Positions 18,681 through 27,619 of a DNA stretch of 64,000 nt are shown here, one piece after another; within the stretch, counting starts at the first letter, position 1, and each line of letters begins with the position of its first letter. Source of the stretch: Halobellus rarus. GTDB taxonomy: Archaea > Halobacteriota > Halobacteria > Halobacteriales > Haloferacaceae. The stretch is from the NCBI RefSeq assembly GCF_024494595.1, contig NZ_JANHDI010000001.1, positions 186,001 through 250,000 of the forward strand, read 5' to 3'. The position numbers and the translations under genes are program-made. The notes under the pieces are model-generated. The model saw only the letters and a list, made by a program, of their open reading frames with translations. It searched no databases and was not told the DNA's origin.

Positions 18681-19850
18681 TTATTCCCCGCCCGCGGCGG
18701 TCTCGCGCCAGTCGCGGACGTCGCCGGCGTCCCGGAGCGCGTCGGTGTAGTACGACAGCGGGTGCGAAATCGTCTCACAGCGCTCGTCCGGATCGACGCA
18801 GGTCCCGTACCCCTTCATCGTCGCACACGACGGCGGCGGGTACTGCGTCCCGTCGCTCTCCGCGAGGTACTCGACGCGCGTTTCGATGCGCGCGCCGGCC
18901 TCGCTCTGGGCGTCGACGTCGAGGAGCGTCGTCACGTCGCCGCGGTCCATCCCGAGGGCCACGAGGAAGGAGACGAGCGAGAACTCGGCGTGGTCCGAGA
19001 GCGACTCGTCGCCGCGGGCGCGGCGGACGAGCGTCCGCATACACGGCGGAAACAGGGCCGGAGCGACGGTGTCGACACGCCGGGAATCGACGGCGTCGTG
19101 GTCGTCGAGCAGACCCCGGAGCTCCGAGACGGCACCCTCCAGCGCCCCCGCGATGGCGTCGCCGCCGTCGGTGCCGCGGACCTCGAACGGGAGACCCTCA
19201 GCCACGCGCCGCTCCACGGCCGCTTCGAGGAGTCGCGAGAGGTGATCGGCGGGGATCCGGACCGCGCCGTCCGCGACCTCCCGGTTGACCAACCGCCAGC
19301 GTTCGCCCCAGTCGGCGTCGGCGAGGTCCAGATACGGACCGATTCCGACCCAGTAGTGGGTGGGGCCGCGACCGCCGCGGCCGCTCCCGCTCCGACCCCC
19401 GCGTCCCGTCGTCTCTCCACCGGGTCCGTCCCGTTCGGGCCGGACGGCGTCGGAGAGGTCGAACTCCCGAAGAACGTCTTCCAGCGACGCGCGCCGCCGC
19501 CCCGTACTCCGGATGTCGTCGTCGCCGGCCGCGAAGTCGTCCTCGAACCGCTCGCGCGCCGTCGCGGCCTCCGCCGTGGCGTACTTCTCGACGGCCGCCG
19601 GCGTCTCGATCAGCGAGACGAGGATCCGCGCGATCGGATACGAGAGCAACTTCTCGCGGTCGTCCCACCGCGAGGGATCCTCGGGGGCGACGCTACCCTC
19701 CATCAGCGCGCGTTCGACCCGCTCTGTGGCCCGCTCGACGGCGGGGGCGTCCTCGGCGATGAGCGCCGCCGGCGAGATGTCGGCCTCGCGGACGGCCTCG
19801 CGCGCCCCCTCGAAGAACGGATAGCGCGCGTAGAGCGGGTCCATCGGCAT
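18681..19850 (-). CDS. priL: DNA primase large subunit PriL
   Basis: A 389-residue primase regulatory subunit that partners PriS in RNA/DNA primer synthesis. The N-terminus MDPLYARYPFFEGAREAV is typical. Four conserved cysteines for the 4Fe-4S cluster are present: C270 (LFPPCMRTLV), C342 (PPPSCATMKG), C351 (YGTCVDP) and C358 (DERCETI). A glycine/arginine-rich linker (about 140-165) separates the N-terminal and Fe-S domains. A GTGTTTATTCGG TATA element sits about 28 bases before the start; either of two closely spaced ATGs could be used. Confidence 0.95.
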   Translation of the reverse strand: MPMDPLYARYPFFEGAREAVREADISPAALIAEDAPAVERATERVERALMEGSVAPEDPSRWDDREKLLSYPIARILVSLIETPAAVEKYATAEAATARERFEDDFAAGDDDIRSTGRRRASLEDVLREFDLSDAVRPERDGPGGETTGRGGRSGSGRGGRGPTHYWVGIGPYLDLADADWGERWRLVNREVADGAVRIPADHLSRLLEAAVERRVAEGLPFEVRGTDGGDAIAGALEGAVSELRGLLDDHDAVDSRRVDTVAPALFPPCMRTLVRRARGDESLSDHAEFSLVSFLVALGMDRGDVTTLLDVDAQSEAGARIETRVEYLAESDGTQYPPPSCATMKGYGTCVDPDERCETISHPLSYYTDALRDAGDVRDWRETAAGGE

Positions 19851-20063
19851 CGCCCTTCTCTTTCCCCTGCCGCCGAATAAACACGACGATCAGGTGGCTC
19901 GCGGTGCTCGCTTGGAACCGGACGCCGAATCCGTCGCCGGCGACGCCCCAGACGCCGTTCTCTCCCCCGATGTTCCCGCTGCCGGCGACGTCGTCGCCTC
20001 CTCGACGTTGCCGCCGGCCGCGACACCGTATCATCTAAGACGGACCCGCGCTTTTCTCTCCCC

Positions 20064-20654
20064 GTGCCGCAGTTCGACTACCCGTGTCCCGACTGCCGGG
20101 CCACGAACAGCCTCCACGACGCCGACTGCGAGTTCGAGGGGACGCCCTGGCCGGACGTCGAGAAGGCCTACACCGATATCGTGGCCCGACTCACGGCCGC
20201 GCCGACCGAGGAGGCGGACCTGTACGACGCCGTCGACGGCGAGTGGGGGGCGCTCCACCGCGCGGCGCTGGAACGCCTGAAGCGCGACGAGCGGGTCACC
20301 GAGGGCAACGACGTGCTCCGCCTCCGCACGTCCGAGGAGTTCCGCGAGGAGGTGTCGGAGCCGACCCGCGAGCCGATGCGCACCCTCTACCGCAACGGGA
20401 GCGTCCCCGGCTGTCACGACAACGCGGTCTTCGCGATGATCGCGTGGTACGAGATGGTCGGGCTCTCGTGGTCGGAAACGCGCGAGAACGTGATCGAGTG
20501 GCTCCACGACAGCGGCGCGTGGGCCCGCGGCGGCTTCGAGGAGCCCTCCCCCGAGGCGCTCGTCGACGCGAAGCGCCACGTCTACGAGGCGGGCTACGGC
20601 TGGAAGGAGAAGGCCGAGGCGGCCAAGCGCGTGATCGATCGACACCGCGGGTGA
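20064..20654 (+). CDS. Haloarchaeal zinc-finger-containing conserved protein
   Basis: A 196-residue protein starting at GTG, V-P-Q-F-D-Y-P-C-P-D-C-R, with a CPDC knuckle and a following LHDADCEF, so a small N-terminal zinc site is likely (C7, C10, C22 plus H18). The middle has a winged-helix look: LKRDERVTEGNDVLRLRTSE at about residues 72-91. The C-terminal part is helical with DNAVFAMIAWYEMVGLSWSE and GWKEKAEAAKRVID. The family is conserved in haloarchaea as I recall, next to replication genes, but no function is known. It is divergent from priL. Confidence 0.75.
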   Translation: MPQFDYPCPDCRATNSLHDADCEFEGTPWPDVEKAYTDIVARLTAAPTEEADLYDAVDGEWGALHRAALERLKRDERVTEGNDVLRLRTSEEFREEVSEPTREPMRTLYRNGSVPGCHDNAVFAMIAWYEMVGLSWSETRENVIEWLHDSGAWARGGFEEPSPEALVDAKRHVYEAGYGWKEKAEAAKRVIDRHRG

Positions 20655-20749
20655 GGGGTCGGCCGCGTGCCGCTGCCAGCTCTTTTGGATCCTCTACTTC
20701 GTTCGCCAGGACGCCGCAGCGTTATCCCGCTGGGACCCTTGGTAACAGT

Positions 20750-22291
20750 ATGCATTCGACGCCCGTCCGACGCGCCGCGGTGGGCGCCGTCGTCGGAATC
20801 GTGTGGCTCGCCGGCCTGTATCTCGCCGCACCGCTCGTCGGGGGCTTCGCCCCCGTCGCCCTCGCGGAGGGTGTCATCGTCCGCTCGCCGGGGTGGCTGT
20901 CCACGCTGGCGGTCGGCGTCCTGGGGTTCTCCGCGAAGCCGGTGCTGCTGGGATCGGTGCTCGTCGGGGCCGTCGCCGTCTCAGCCGTCGCGTGGGCTCT
21001 CTGGCCGTGGGAGCGGTCCGAGGCGACGCCGCTGGCCGGCGTTCTCGGGGTGGGTGCGACCGTCGCGGCCCTCGCGGTGGCCGGTGGAACGCTCTCGCCG
21101 GGATCGGTTCTCGGGGTCGCGCTCGCGGTCGCGCCGCCGTACGTCGCGAGTCGACTGCTCTCGACGGCGACGACTCCTTCCTCGCCCGACCGACGACGGT
21201 TCCTCCGCCGGATCGGCACCGTCGCCGTCGTCGGGACGGGATCGCTCCTCGGACTTCGTGCGGGGTTCGATCGGCTCGTCGGTGGAGGGGGTCGCGGTGG
21301 TTCCGCGGGCTCGGGCGGAAGCGGCGGAGTCGCGGGCGGCACAGGCGATAACGTCGACGACGCTGACGGCGCTTCGACTCCCAGCGAGGGCGATCCTCGG
21401 TTCGACTTCGCGGGGATGCCGGCGGCGGTCACGGCACCGGAGGACCACTACGTCGTCGACATCAACATCCGACCGCCGGACGTCGACCCCGACTCGTGGA
21501 CGCTCGACGTCGACGGCGCGGTCGAGAGCCCGTACGACCTCTCGTACGACGAACTACGCGACCACGAGGCGAGCGTCGAACAGGTCACGACGATGGTCTG
21601 TATCTCCAACCCCGTCGGCGGCGACCTCATCGGGACCCCTCGCTGGACGGGCGTTCAACTGTCGGATCTCGTTGCCGAGGCCGACCCCGCCGACGGAGCG
21701 GTCGACGTCGTCACCCACGCCGCCGACGGGTACAGCGAGGCGATCCCGCTCGAAATCGTCGAGCGCGAGGACATCCTGATCGCCTACGAGATGGGGTCGT
21801 CGCCGCTCGCGACCGAACACGGTTTTCCGGCCCGGTTGCTCGTCCCCGGCCGGTACGGGATGAAGATGACCAAGTGGATCACGCGGATCGAGGTCTCGGC
21901 GGCCGATCACGAGGCCTACTGGGAGGAGCGCGGCTGGGACGAGGAGGCGGTCGTCAACACGATGTCGTACGTGCGCGGCGTCGAGCGCGACGGCGACCGA
22001 GTCACCGTCGGGGGCGTCGCGTTCGGCGGCCTGGAGACCGGCGTCGAGGAGATCGCGGCCGTGGAAGTCAGCGTCGACGACGGCGACTCCTGGAACGAGG
22101 CCGAGCTGGAGCCGCAGATCGCACCGCACGCGTGGCGGCGCTGGCGGTACGTCTTCGACGCCCCGGATCGCTCCGGGTTCGCGGTCGTCGTCCGGGCGAT
22201 CACCCGCGACGGGACCGTCCAGACGGAGACGGGGGCCTCGCCCCGTCCCAGCGGCGCGACGGGGTGGCACAGACGCTACGTTCGGGTGTGA
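20750..22291 (+). CDS. Molybdopterin-dependent oxidoreductase with N-terminal membrane domain
   Basis: A 513-residue fusion. Residues 8-140 contain about four transmembrane helices. A twin-arginine stretch RRRFLRRIGTVAVVG (148-162) and another hydrophobic segment follow. From residue 215 runs a sulfite-oxidase-fold domain: YVVDINIRPPDVDPDSWTLD, then VCISNPVGGDLIGTPRWTGV, whose C284 should ligate molybdenum, and ARLLVPGRYGMKMTKWITRI. The C-terminal third (about 405-513) is the Mo-co dimerisation domain. The catalytic domain probably faces outside. The substrate is unknown; sulfite or sulfoxide-type chemistry is family inference. Confidence 0.9.
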   Translation: MHSTPVRRAAVGAVVGIVWLAGLYLAAPLVGGFAPVALAEGVIVRSPGWLSTLAVGVLGFSAKPVLLGSVLVGAVAVSAVAWALWPWERSEATPLAGVLGVGATVAALAVAGGTLSPGSVLGVALAVAPPYVASRLLSTATTPSSPDRRRFLRRIGTVAVVGTGSLLGLRAGFDRLVGGGGRGGSAGSGGSGGVAGGTGDNVDDADGASTPSEGDPRFDFAGMPAAVTAPEDHYVVDINIRPPDVDPDSWTLDVDGAVESPYDLSYDELRDHEASVEQVTTMVCISNPVGGDLIGTPRWTGVQLSDLVAEADPADGAVDVVTHAADGYSEAIPLEIVEREDILIAYEMGSSPLATEHGFPARLLVPGRYGMKMTKWITRIEVSAADHEAYWEERGWDEEAVVNTMSYVRGVERDGDRVTVGGVAFGGLETGVEEIAAVEVSVDDGDSWNEAELEPQIAPHAWRRWRYVFDAPDRSGFAVVVRAITRDGTVQTETGASPRPSGATGWHRRYVRV

Positions 22292-22324
22292 GGTACTGGA
22301 ACGGGAGAAGGGAGGAGAAGAGCG

Positions 22325-23068
22325 CTATTCGCTCTGGATGCGCGGGGCGAGCATGTACGTGACGTTGCCCTGCCCCTCGGCGACCGCGTAGTGGATCTTC
22401 ACCGGGAACTCCTCGCCGAGTTCGATGGTGACCTCGGCGGCCTTCGGGATCGCCTTGTTCATGTCCTTCAGGTAGTCCAGCGAGAACAGCGAGTCGGCCG
22501 TGCCGGCCGTGAGCGCGATGAGGTCGTCGGCGTCGAGCTGGAAGTCGACGTCGTCGGTGTCGCCCTCGGCCTGGATGTGGAACGCCTCCTCGTCGGCGTC
22601 GACGCGGAGTCGGACGTGATCGGAGACCATGTCGGCGGCTTTGATCCCGCGGTCCAGCTGCGCGCCCTCGAGGACGATTTCGGCCGCGAGGTCTAGGTCT
22701 GGAATGTCGGGCTCCTGTCGGATCGAGTCGGGATCGATGAGCGCGAGCGTCGAGGAGAGGCCGTCCATCCGGATGTTGAGCTTCCGGGTCTCCTCGTCGA
22801 GTTCGAGTTCGACGAGTTCGTCGCCGCTAGCCATCCCGACGAAGTCCTCGAGTTTCGCGAGGTTGACGCCGATGACGCCCCCGTCGGCCTCGTAGGACTC
22901 GAAGGCGGCGGCGTCGAGCGAGAGATCGACCATTCCGACGTTCGCGGGGTCGACGGCGCGGATCGACAGTTCGTCCTCGTTCAGCCGGATCTTGCACTCG
23001 TCGACCAGCACGCTCACCGAGTCGAGCGCGTCCTGGAGCGTAGACGCGCTCACGATGGCCTTGAACAT
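22325..23068 (-). CDS. pcn: DNA polymerase sliding clamp (PCNA)
   Basis: A 247-residue sliding clamp, starting [20 protein letters not shown]. The two-fold repeated fold is seen as [20 protein letters not shown] and [16 protein letters not shown] in the first half, and [19 protein letters not shown] and [19 protein letters not shown] in the second. The acidic C-terminus ends [10 protein letters not shown]. It encircles DNA as a homotrimer, tethering polymerase, RFC, FEN1 and ligase. A GTATTTTTAAGC promoter element supports this start. With priL 2.5 kb away and rfcS at 60 kb, several replisome parts lie in this window. Confidence 0.97.
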   Translation of the reverse strand: MFKAIVSASTLQDALDSVSVLVDECKIRLNEDELSIRAVDPANVGMVDLSLDAAAFESYEADGGVIGVNLAKLEDFVGMASGDELVELELDEETRKLNIRMDGLSSTLALIDPDSIRQEPDIPDLDLAAEIVLEGAQLDRGIKAADMVSDHVRLRVDADEEAFHIQAEGDTDDVDFQLDADDLIALTAGTADSLFSLDYLKDMNKAIPKAAEVTIELGEEFPVKIHYAVAEGQGNVTYMLAPRIQSE

Positions 23069-23089
23069 ATGCACGCTGCTACGACAGCG

Positions 23090-23103
23090 GGCTTAAAAAT
23101 ACT
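23090..23103 (-). promoter_or_regulatory. TATA box of pcn
   Basis: On the minus strand, GAGTATTTTTAAGC lies 22-35 bases before the ATG ending at 23068, as in leaderless haloarchaeal promoters. Confidence 0.55.
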
Positions 23104-23132
23104 CCTGATTTTTTCTCACGCGCGCGTCGCAG

Positions 23133-24353
23133 TCAGGCCTCTGAACGAGTCACTCGGTACGCCCCGAGGCCGACGGAGACGGTTCCGAAGATCCCGACGA
23201 GTATCGGGACGCCGGGGAAGGCCGGGATCGATCCACTCTCGGAGGAGGACGTCTCCACGGCCCCCGCCGTCGAGTTGGTTCCCGCTGTCGACTCCGCGGC
23301 GTCCGTCCGGGCACCGGCGACATCGGCGCTGATCGTCTCGCCCGCCTCCAACGACTCGTTCGTGGTGAGCATCGGGATCGGTGCCGATCCGGTTCGGAGG
23401 TTTTCGGAGTGACGCACCCGAGACGGATCGTATCCCTGCAGGACGACCGCGAGAGAGGTCGTATTCCGTCGGATCTCTTTCTCGAACTGCGTCCCGGTGA
23501 GGTCGTAGGCCACGCCGACCTGCGCGCTTCCGTTCGCCGGAACGCTGACGTTCAGTTCGACGCCCGCGTCCGTCTGCCGATACTCCGCCTGCGAACCGTC
23601 GACCATCGCGGCGTACGGCGACGCGTCGGCGGGCAGCCCGATCGTCACGGTCCCGAGGAACGGCCGGTCACTCGGGTTCTCGAAAGCTATCGTCTCGATG
23701 GCGCTCGGGGCGTCCGAGTCGTTCCCGGGCGGCACGATCTGGACGACGTGGCCGGTCGGCGTCCGGTTCGCGACACCGAGTACGGACGTGTCGTTCGTCG
23801 GCGGCCGCGCAGTGACCGTCACGTTCTGACTCGTCGACGGATCGACGGTCCGCCGGTACTCCGCGTTCCCGACCGTGGTGCGGAGTTCGTACGTCTCGTC
23901 GGATTCGAGGGGACCGAACGCGAACGCGCCCGTCTCGTTCGTCCGCCCCGTATCGACGACGAACTCGTTCTCGTCGATCAGTTCGACGACCGCGCCGGAC
24001 TGTGCGGTCCCGTCGGCGTCGACGACCCTCCCAGAGAGCCGCTGGGACAGCTCAAATTCGACCTGCGTTCGGTCCTGCAGCACTTCGTAATGCGTCGCAC
24101 CGCCGTGTTCGATCCGGACGGCATACGCCGGCGCATCCGGCGCGTCGACCGAGAAGGACGATCCCTCGACCGTCGTGGTCACCGCGTCCTCCGCCCGCTG
24201 CCGTTGCTCGGTGAGGGGTACGACCTCGACGCGAGCGCCGTCTGCACTCCCGTCGTCGACGGTGACCGTGCCGCCCACTGTCGTCGTCGCGCTGGCGACG
24301 GGAACGAACCCGAGCGCGCTGAGGACGACGAGGAGCGCGAGCAGTCTCCTCAT
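23133..24353 (-). CDS. Secreted, membrane-anchored Ig-like (carboxypeptidase regulatory-like) protein
   Basis: A 406-residue exported protein: MRRLLALLVVLSALGFVPVASA is a Sec signal peptide, and a C-terminal transmembrane helix (about 378-400) is followed by YRVTRSEA. In between are beta-rich domains, including a carboxypeptidase-regulatory-like module (LSGRVVDADGTAQSGAVVEL and YELRTTVGNAEYRRTV). Many N-x-S/T sites (NVT, NGS, NDT) could be glycosylated. Its ATG overlaps the TGA of ccmF by one base, so it belongs to the cytochrome c biogenesis operon. A role as a surface chaperone or scaffold is only a guess. Confidence 0.75.
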   Translation of the reverse strand: MRRLLALLVVLSALGFVPVASATTTVGGTVTVDDGSADGARVEVVPLTEQRQRAEDAVTTTVEGSSFSVDAPDAPAYAVRIEHGGATHYEVLQDRTQVEFELSQRLSGRVVDADGTAQSGAVVELIDENEFVVDTGRTNETGAFAFGPLESDETYELRTTVGNAEYRRTVDPSTSQNVTVTARPPTNDTSVLGVANRTPTGHVVQIVPPGNDSDAPSAIETIAFENPSDRPFLGTVTIGLPADASPYAAMVDGSQAEYRQTDAGVELNVSVPANGSAQVGVAYDLTGTQFEKEIRRNTTSLAVVLQGYDPSRVRHSENLRTGSAPIPMLTTNESLEAGETISADVAGARTDAAESTAGTNSTAGAVETSSSESGSIPAFPGVPILVGIFGTVSVGLGAYRVTRSEA

Positions 24354-26797
24354 CAGTCCGACACCTCCGTGACGCCCTCCGGACGACTCTGCGACGACGA
24401 GGCTGACTCCCCGTACCCGGCGATCGAGTTCGTCCGAACGCCGTGTCGCGGGTCGAAGAGCAGCACGAGCACCATCCCGACGAGTAGCGACACGATGCTC
24501 AGCCGCATCAGCGTCATGAAGGGAACCCGCTTGACGGACATCGAGGCGGTCCCGTCACTGACCCCGGCGATGACGTACGTGTCGACGAGCGGTCCGCGAT
24601 CGATCAGCACGTCTCTGACCTGAAGCCCGCCCTGCTCGGGATACTCTCGCTGTCCGGCGACGCCGGAGACGACGAGACCGTTATCGTCGTACACCGCGAC
24701 GGACACGCCGGTGGCGATCACCCGAGTCGGAACGGCCGCGTCCGGTGGGTCGTCGGCGGGACCGACGGTTTCGGGTCCGGCGAGCACGATGGCGTCAGCG
24801 GTCGGGACGAACTCCCACATCACCTGTCCGCGGGCGACGATCTCCTGGCCGGTTTCGACGCCCACCGTTCCGTTCCCCGCGATGCCGACCCACACCTGGG
24901 AGTCGTCGAGTTGTACCACTGTCGCCCGTGGTCCCTCACGTATCGCCGTCACCGTCCCGTGGACGGTCTGCACTGACGTGTTCAACGACTGTCCGCGAGT
25001 GAGGACCTGCGACGAGGTGAGCGCGTACGTTCCCGGTTCGGGATCGTTCGGGAACTCGCTTCGCTCGTACCCGAGCACGCGGATGTCGTACGAGGACGTG
25101 CCGACGTCGCGCTGGGACGTGTCGACTGCGCCGGCCGCGACGCCGGTCGCCATCACCGACGCCTGTCCGGCGAAGAGATACATAAACGGCAGCGAGAGCA
25201 CGAGCAGCGCCGCGCCGACGTGGATCAGCGTGATCCCCGTCTCTTTCAGTTTCGCGTCTCGACTCCCCGTCGCGGCGATCCGCCCCCCCGTTCGCTTGAC
25301 CGTCCCGAGAATCGCGTACGCCACGGGTGGCAGCACCGAGAGCGCGCTCGCGTTGCCGATCACCTGATAGATGAGCGCGTCGCCGGGGCGAGCTGACGCC
25401 AGTCGCCACGTCTCTGAGGGCGCGACAGCGGCACCGACGAGCGTCGCGAGGCCGAACACCGCCAGTCCGGCGAGACTCCGGCGCAGGCCCTCCCGGTCGT
25501 AGTCCATGTAGAACCCGAGGAGGAGCAACAGCGCGAGGACGAGCGGGAGACTCCACAGGTTGTAGTAGTGCGACTCGACCGACACCTCGAGCCCCGTCAT
25601 CGCGCTCCGCAGTACCGGGAACGAGAGTCCCCACAGCGAAACGAAGGTCAGCAGTCCGAAGAGGAGGACGGCGAGGTGAAGCAGGTTCGAGCGGGTGACC
25701 CATCTTGCGAGACGGCTCTCATCGGTCCCCTCGGTACCGGATGTGTCGTCGCCGCTCTCTTCGGTCATCGCCCAGTAGGCGAGCGGCAGCACGACGCCGA
25801 GAACGGTTGTTACGCCCATCAGTACGAGGAACGACGCGCCGATCCCACCGTCGGCGAACGAGTGGATGCTCCTGAAGACGCCGCTTCGGACCACCGACGT
25901 CGTGTACACCGCGAGCGCGAACACGCTGGCTGTCATCGCGGGCGCGAGGATTCGATACCGCCCGCCCGGTCGGTAGTTCGTGACCGCGTGCAACGTCGCC
26001 GTCAGGAACAGCCACGGGATCAGGATGGCCGTCTCGACCGGGTCCCACGCCCAGATACCGCCCCAGCCGAGCACCGTGTAGGACCAGAGTCCGCCCAGCG
26101 CGACGGCGGCGGTGAGAAACAGCCACCCGAGTCGGAGCCAGCGGGTAACGCTGCCGACCCACGTCGAGAAGAGGCCGTCGTCACCGCGGAACAGCGCGAT
26201 GAAGTGCGCGGCCCCGATTGCGAACGGCATCGTCAGCAGCGCGTAGGAGACGAACATCACCGGCGGGTGGATCGCCATATACGGATCGACGAGGAGGGGA
26301 TTCAGCCCCTGCCCGCTCGTCGGCGTGAATCCCGGCGGCGCGTTGGGGAACGCCGTCCGAACCGAGGCGAACGGGCTCTGCAGCAACAGCATCGCCGAGA
26401 AGTACGTCACGACGCCGATGGTGAGCGCGTGGACGAGCTTCCCGCGCCGAGTCGGGAAGCCCCGCGTCACGCCGGCGATCAACGCGACGACGGCGACGAT
26501 CGACGCCCACAGGAGCACCGATCCCTCGTTTGCCGCGTACACGCCCGTCACGCGGTAGAGCACCGAGAGATACGCCGCGGTGTTCTCCCACACGTACGCG
26601 TTCGAGTAATCGAGACTCACGAACTGGTAGGTGAGGTGCGCCAGGGCGGCAACCAGCAGCACCGCCGTCCCCGCGGTCAGTTTCGGGACGTACGAGAGGT
26701 ACCGGTCGTCGTCGACGAGATACGACCGCGTGAGAAGGGCCGTACTCACCACTCCGGAGAGGAACGCGAGCGCCAGCAGGATCGTCCCGGGATTCAC
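24353..26797 (-). CDS. ccmF: Cytochrome c haem lyase CcmF
   Basis: An 814-residue polytopic membrane protein with about 14-15 helices. Hallmarks: GLNPLLVDPYMAIHPPVMFV (residues 164-183) and the WWD haem-handling motif GWGGIWAWDPVE (244-255), followed by HAVTNY. In System I it transfers haem from CcmE to apocytochrome CxxCH sites on the outer face. A periplasm-like domain (about 560-760) before the last helix has a beta-rich, OB-like character (VHGTVTAIREGPRATVVQLD, then VWVGIAGNGTVGV). The length is greater than the usual 620-670. It starts with ATG overlapping the stop of the thioredoxin gene by four bases. Confidence 0.95.
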   Translation of the reverse strand: MNPGTILLALAFLSGVVSTALLTRSYLVDDDRYLSYVPKLTAGTAVLLVAALAHLTYQFVSLDYSNAYVWENTAAYLSVLYRVTGVYAANEGSVLLWASIVAVVALIAGVTRGFPTRRGKLVHALTIGVVTYFSAMLLLQSPFASVRTAFPNAPPGFTPTSGQGLNPLLVDPYMAIHPPVMFVSYALLTMPFAIGAAHFIALFRGDDGLFSTWVGSVTRWLRLGWLFLTAAVALGGLWSYTVLGWGGIWAWDPVETAILIPWLFLTATLHAVTNYRPGGRYRILAPAMTASVFALAVYTTSVVRSGVFRSIHSFADGGIGASFLVLMGVTTVLGVVLPLAYWAMTEESGDDTSGTEGTDESRLARWVTRSNLLHLAVLLFGLLTFVSLWGLSFPVLRSAMTGLEVSVESHYYNLWSLPLVLALLLLLGFYMDYDREGLRRSLAGLAVFGLATLVGAAVAPSETWRLASARPGDALIYQVIGNASALSVLPPVAYAILGTVKRTGGRIAATGSRDAKLKETGITLIHVGAALLVLSLPFMYLFAGQASVMATGVAAGAVDTSQRDVGTSSYDIRVLGYERSEFPNDPEPGTYALTSSQVLTRGQSLNTSVQTVHGTVTAIREGPRATVVQLDDSQVWVGIAGNGTVGVETGQEIVARGQVMWEFVPTADAIVLAGPETVGPADDPPDAAVPTRVIATGVSVAVYDDNGLVVSGVAGQREYPEQGGLQVRDVLIDRGPLVDTYVIAGVSDGTASMSVKRVPFMTLMRLSIVSLLVGMVLVLLFDPRHGVRTNSIAGYGESASSSQSRPEGVTEVSD

Positions 26798-27360
26798 TGT
26801 GCGGCCTCCGTCGTCGACGCTGCGGCGCTTCCGGGCGTCGAGGTCGGCCCCGCGGTGGCTGTCGTAACCGATCCGTCATCGGCCGTCTCGCCGGACTGGT
26901 AACGTTCCTCGGCCGTCTCCAGGTACGTGAGGAAGTCCTCTGTCGGGGCGTAGCCGGGAATCCGCGTGAGCACCTCCCCGTCCGGCGTCACGATGACGTG
27001 TTGGGGCGGATAGTTGACGTTGTACCGCTGCTGTAACCGCGTGGCATCCTCGGCGTCGCTGTCTAAGTTCACCGCTACCTTCGTGAAGTCGTCGAGCTCA
27101 GATCGCACCGCCGGATCGCTGTAGTGGTTCTGGTTGTAGTCCTCACAGTAGGTACACCAGGTCGTCCAGAAGTAGATCACGACCGGTTCGTCCTCTGCGG
27201 CGGCGGTTTCGACGGCGTCGGCGTAATCGGTCTGCCACCGCGTCTCCCCGTGGTGGGAGTACCCCTCTCCGGAGAGTACGGGCGCCGCGTTCATCGAAAC
27301 GTAGCCGATTCCGAGCAGTGCGGCGAAGAAGGCGATCGTCATCGCCTTTCGTGGGTTCAT
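26794..27360 (-). CDS. Membrane-anchored thioredoxin-fold protein (CcmG-like)
   Basis: A 188-residue protein with an N-terminal membrane anchor (MTIAFFAALLGIGYVSM), then a thioredoxin-like domain with EPVVIYFWTTWCTYCEDYNQ; the redox pair is C69 and C72. The cis-proline region YNVNYPPQHVIVTPDGEV is also present. The tail from about residue 160 is a Thr/Ala/Ser-rich linker. It probably reduces the apocytochrome CxxCH disulfide before haem attachment, receiving electrons from CcdA. It is the first gene of the leftward operon with ccmF. Confidence 0.9.
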   Translation of the reverse strand: MNPRKAMTIAFFAALLGIGYVSMNAAPVLSGEGYSHHGETRWQTDYADAVETAAAEDEPVVIYFWTTWCTYCEDYNQNHYSDPAVRSELDDFTKVAVNLDSDAEDATRLQQRYNVNYPPQHVIVTPDGEVLTRIPGYAPTEDFLTYLETAEERYQSGETADDGSVTTATAGPTSTPGSAAASTTEAAQ

Positions 27361-27453
27361 CGATATCTCCGGCTATTGGACTGTCGTAGTAAAATCTACC
27401 GCCGTCGTCCCGCTGGCCGAGTGTAGTATTGAACTTACTTAGCACGATCTATT

Positions 27454-27497
27454 GGTTGTAATCTATGGTAATTCCGAAATACAACCCGAATTCCGAA
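27454..27497. promoter_or_regulatory. Inverted and direct repeats in the divergent cytochrome promoter region
   Basis: GGTTGTA (27454-27460) and TACAACC (27480-27486) form a 7-bp inverted repeat with a 19-base spacer. AATTCCGAA occurs twice, at 27470-27478 and 27489-27497. The segment is AT-rich and sits between the divergent thioredoxin/ccmF and cytochrome genes. It is a plausible operator for a shared redox or sulfur-responsive regulator. A TATA-like CTTTATTATTC follows at 27529-27539. Confidence 0.5.
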
Positions 27498-27619
27498 TTT
27501 TTCTCCTTACGGTTGTGCAGAGGGGAACCTTTATTATTCGCCTATTTGGATTCTGAAACACGATATCGCAGAGGGATCCGATAAATGACAGACGAGATAA
27601 CTTCCAGGTGGGTCAACGG

